Below are positions 60,986-64,000 of a DNA stretch of 64,000 nt, piece by piece. The stretch comes from Poecilobothrus nobilitatus. Its lineage: Eukaryota; Arthropoda; Insecta; Diptera; Dolichopodidae. The translations under genes were made by a program, and so were the position numbers. The notes beneath the pieces are model-generated. The model was not told the DNA's origin, did not search any database, and saw nothing but the letters and a program-made list of their open reading frames with translations. How positions within the stretch are numbered: the stretch's first letter is position 1; each line of letters opens with the position of its first letter. The stretch spans positions 249,389,825-249,453,824 of the forward strand of contig OX352774.1 in the NCBI GenBank assembly GCA_947095535.1. The letters run 5' to 3'.

Positions 60986-61263
60986 TTGAAATTCACTTCA
61001 CCGTCATTGTGTACTCAATAGATTATTGATTCCTTTAAAAAATTTTTGTAGAAGAATTGTCTCTAATTCTTGGCTCTGTTTATTCAATTTAACTAAATCT
61101 AATAAAAAATAGAATATAAACTACCATAAATGCATAAATACAAATATAAATGCATATAAACTACCATAAATCTGTAAATGCATAGTAATAAGGTAACTAT
61201 ATTAATTAAATTATATTAACGCAGAAACAAAAGTTAAGAATTTTTATTTCATAAAGCCAATAA

Positions 61264-61296
61264 AGTACTCCGGGCAACGCCGGGTACTCTGCTAGT
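61264..61296 (+). repeat. Helitron-type 3' terminal hairpin and CTAG|T end
   Basis: AGTACTCCGG pairs with CCGGGTACT (9 bp, one bulge) around GCAACG-type loop; TCTG and CTAG follow, then T. G+C-rich hairpins a few bases before CTRR are the diagnostic 3' signal of Helitrons, and this one stands out in A+T-rich DNA. Confidence 0.8.
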
Positions 61297-62009
61297 AATT
61301 AATAAAAGTAATTTTTATTTCTGATAATCGATTTTATCCATACCTATACATATTTTACCAATCAATCAATTAAATTTAATTAATAAAAATTATAATATAT
61401 AAAAAAATGTCAATCTAAAATAAATTTTTGTTTAATTGCAATAATTATTATTATATTAATTGGTAATGTATTAATTACAAAAAAACCTTAAAAACCCAAT
61501 AGATTATTTTAATTAAATTTTTAGTACTAAAATTTAATTGTTTGTTACAATAAAAAAAAAAAACAATGTAATGTCCTACAAATTATATAAATTTATTAAA
61601 AATACAACATTTGAATATTTCATATTAAAAAATTTATAAAAATAATTATAAAAAACAAAATAACTAAAGCAGAAAAATCACTCTATTAATTATTAAATTG
61701 TATAAATAATACTTGTAAGTATTTATAAAAAAAAATTTTTTTAATAACATTAACTTTAATTTATTTAAAATTAATACTATATAATTTTTTTTAATAAAAA
61801 TTCAACTATTAATTAAATAACCTTAATAATTATTTTAATTTCTGAATCATTTTCAAATTTGTATAAAAATGCCAAATAAATGATTAAATTGAAAATTAAT
61901 ATACATTTAAAATTTTTAATAATTTTAAATAAATTTTTTTTTATACACAAAAATTAAAAATTATTTTTAATTATCGTCATGAACTAATCGATCATTTTTT
62001 ACTTACTTA
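61297..62009. other. Extremely A+T-rich spacer
   Basis: No gene or element recognised; nearly pure A+T with TTAATTAA-like words. Confidence 0.55.
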
Positions 62010-62019
62010 AAATAAGTTT

Positions 62020-62227
62020 TTTGTTTTTTTTTTTTTTTTTTTTAGTTTATTCCCCTGCCACATAAATGTAACAAGGAAATTACCCAGCTTTTCCTTTTCA
62101 GGCGTGGCTGTAAATACCGTAAGGGGAAATTATTCTTACGAGATGTGTAGAATTCGAATCCACACTTTTTTGGTGTTCAGCTCATATTTCATATACGCTT
62201 TTAGGTACTAGGCCACCGATATCCCTG
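62020..62227 (-). mobile_element. tRNA-derived SINE, copy 3
   Basis: On the minus strand: head GATATCGGTGGCCTAGTACC with A box, B box GGATTCGAATTCTACAC, body with TCGTAAG..CTTACGG, CAGCCACGCCTGAAAAGG, TTACATTTATGTGGCAGG, and a tail of over 20 A. A possible imperfect target duplication is AAATAAGTTT (62010-62019) with AAATAATTTG (62228-62237), 8 of 10 matching. It lies head-to-head with copy 4. Confidence 0.9.
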
Positions 62228-62299
62228 AAATAATTTGAAGAAAACTTTACTGCGAGTGGGCGAAAAAATAAAAAAAAATTACTGGGACAAAATAATACA

Positions 62300-62470
62300 A
62301 ATTTTTGGAGGGCCTCGGGCACCTAATGCATAAGAAAGTATAAAATACGCTATAAATAACGAGGAAGGATAGTTTCGAATCCACTACACGTCGTAAGAAT
62401 AATTCTCTCTTACGAAATTCTTATCACAGTGGCAGTGGCAGGGAAATATAAGTTAATAAACAAAAATATA
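62300..62470 (+). mobile_element. tRNA-derived SINE, copy 4 (most decayed)
   Basis: The A-box region is altered (GGGCACCTAATGCATAAG) but AAAATACGCTATAAATAACG, the B box AGTTTCGAATCCAC, CGTCGTAAGAATAATT and CTTACG remain. The GCTGTGTAATTTCC section is lost, and a CAGTGGCAGTGGCAGGGAA end precedes a short A-rich tail. No clear target duplication. Confidence 0.8.
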
Positions 62471-64000
62471 ATCTGGGATATATTAAAATTACTTCTTCGT
62501 TTTTCCATAAAACTGAAAGAAAAAACTATAAGGTAGTATTTACATTTATTGGGTTTTTTTTTCTTTATCATTCATATATTTTTAAAAAGTTCATTATCTT
62601 CAGCCTTAGCCAATTGTAAATAAAATGTTTTAATCATAATTTTTTATGCCATAAATATTCACAAGACTTTATCTAAAAATTTTACTTTCATGAGTAAAAA
62701 TTTATCGTTTATGACACGGCCTTTTATAAAATATAAATGCAATTCATAAAATATGAGTGTTAAATATTGTTCACAAGGATATTCAAACATTTTTCATTTG
62801 ATAATGAACTTTTCTTAACACAATTCTTAATATTTCAATCTCAGATTCTATAATGAAAAATAATTTAAATATAATATAAAGTTATTAATAGTATTTGAAT
62901 ACTCTATGATTATTTAAGATTTTGTTCTTAAAAAAAAATTTATTCATTAAATTAATAATAATGTGATAAAAATTAAAGAACAGTCTTATATTGACTAAAA
63001 TAAACTTCAACCACAACCCCTCCCCAATCTCTACAACAACCTGCTTAAGTTAAATTCTAAATTAAAATTAAATCAATTACTTTAAATATATATATATATA
63101 TATTTAACAGTAAAAACTAGACATTTTAAATTTTATCCTACTTAAAGAACACCAAAACAAAAAAAAAAAAAAAGGATTACAAGATAAGAAGTATTTTTTT
63201 TCTAAACAGTAATAGCTAAGTATTTAAGTTTTTTTTTTCGTTTTTTCAATAAAAAAGGATAATCTTGAATTTAAAATAACAATAAACAAGTTTTAATCCA
63301 TACAGATTATATAATTGTTATTATTTTAAGTTATTACTTACTATCCTTTTTCCTTATAATGATACTGTAAATTTTCATTTAATACAACAATAACAGATAG
63401 GAGTAGTAGGAATGTTCGTTTCTCTAAATCTTGTTTTATTCAAAATTTTTTTTTTTTTTTTTTTAATTTTTTTTTTTAAATCCTTTTTTTTTTTTCAAAA
63501 TTGCGTTTTTTAAAAATCTTGCTAAATTATTTTTTTTCTTTTTCAGAAAATATTGTACAATAATACAATTTTTAAGGATAAAATAAAGAAAATAAGCTTT
63601 ACTGTGTGTATATAACAGTTTGGTCGGAAAATTAGAGTTTTAATTTAATAATTTATTTTGCAGAGATTTATTTGACAGTGAATAAAAATATAAAAATTAA
63701 AAATAAAAAAATTATTTTTTTTGATACAAATTACTTTTGTACTATTTCTCGATTTTTATAATACCGGTATAATAATTTCCGGATAATAAAACAAGAGCAT
63801 CAAAATCACTATTTTGATTTCAGATTTTATTTAGGCCGTCCAATGTTCATTTAAAAAATGAAAAAAATTAAATTTTAAGAAAAGGAATTTTGAAAAAAAT
63901 AAAAAATTTTTCAAATAACGAAATGTTAAGAAAAGAATTGAAAAAAAAAAAAAAAAACAACTTCGTTGAAACGAGATTTTTGAAAAATAACTATTAGTGT
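62471..64000. other. A+T-rich non-coding stretch to right edge
   Basis: No gene recognised. (TA)n at 63084-63105, and an 18-T tract at 63447-63464 followed by further T tracts to 63496. Confidence 0.5.

Larger units (their letters stand above)
56983..61295 (+). mobile_element. Candidate non-autonomous Helitron with nested HINE-B
   Basis: The 5' end A|TCTAATAAATAAGG is followed by (GTTT)n at 57007-57040, then CACGTAAAAACCACCAGTCC. This arrangement (TC start, GTTTG repeats, then a ..ACC.A.T..CCGAT block) is familiar from insect Helitrons. The 3' end is a hairpin AGTACTCCGG-loop-CCGGGTACT (61264-61288), then CTGCTAG|T, the canonical CTAG end before T. Between them lie the 145-bp array, a HINE-B insertion (58311-59886) and further HINE-B-like blocks. 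No Rep/helicase coding is seen. The 5' boundary is the weaker call: another TCTAATAAA at about 61094 could start a much shorter element ending at the same 3' hairpin. Confidence 0.55.

Overview
The window is a gene-poor, very A+T-rich stretch (about four-fifths A+T by eye) of an insect nuclear genome, most likely a fly (Diptera). The fly call rests on repeated elements built like the DINE-1/mini-me family of dipteran Helentron-associated elements: a TATACCC/GGGTATA terminal hairpin, a short (TA)n stretch, a (GTCC)n microsatellite, then a central array of ~142-147 bp units. No complete host protein gene is visible. Host coding evidence is limited to a 50-codon 3' end that enters from the left edge (1-153), a candidate last exon with splice acceptor and poly(A) signal (35849-36250), and one weak internal exon candidate (47703-47777). 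Most of the rest looks like intron or intergenic DNA, full of poly(A)/poly(T) runs and (TA)n.

Layout. 1-9 kb: 3' end of an unknown gene, HINE-A copy 1 (3616-4522), an internally deleted mariner with both inverted repeats and a broken DD41D-type transposase (5477-6063), and HINE-A copy 2 with a long 147-bp array and a higher-order repeat (6946-9150). 9-23 kb: a tRNA-like relic (9308-9386), two opposed copies of a second HINE-like family, HINE-B (11120-11690, 14440-15260), a ~100-bp inverted repeat with arms 1 kb apart (17211-17309 / 18317-18420), and an unidentified decayed coding remnant (19342-19891). 23-33 kb: two tRNA-derived SINEs with target-site duplications (23483-23661, 26682-26880), the decayed C-terminus of a LINE ORF2 (25640-25990), and HINE-A copies 3 and 4. 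34-53 kb: HINE-B fragments, the candidate terminal exon, an 18S rRNA gene fragment (43256-43413) and a retroposon 3' end with a strongly folded RNA motif (46230-46455). 53-62.5 kb: a ~0.9-kb tandem duplication (53928-55696), a candidate 4.3-kb non-autonomous Helitron (56983-61295) carrying a 145-bp array and a nested HINE-B, and two head-to-head SINEs (62020-62470).

There is no operon-like organisation. The functional content is mobile-element biology: one tRNA-SINE family (4 copies), two HINE-type families (4 and about 8 copies, from well preserved to heavily decayed), one Helitron candidate, one mariner, one LINE ORF2 fragment and one retroposon 3' end. The long open frames at 7.1-8.5 kb are an artefact of a repeat unit (147 bp) divisible by three, not genes. 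Family names come from remembered sequence architecture and were not checked by database search.
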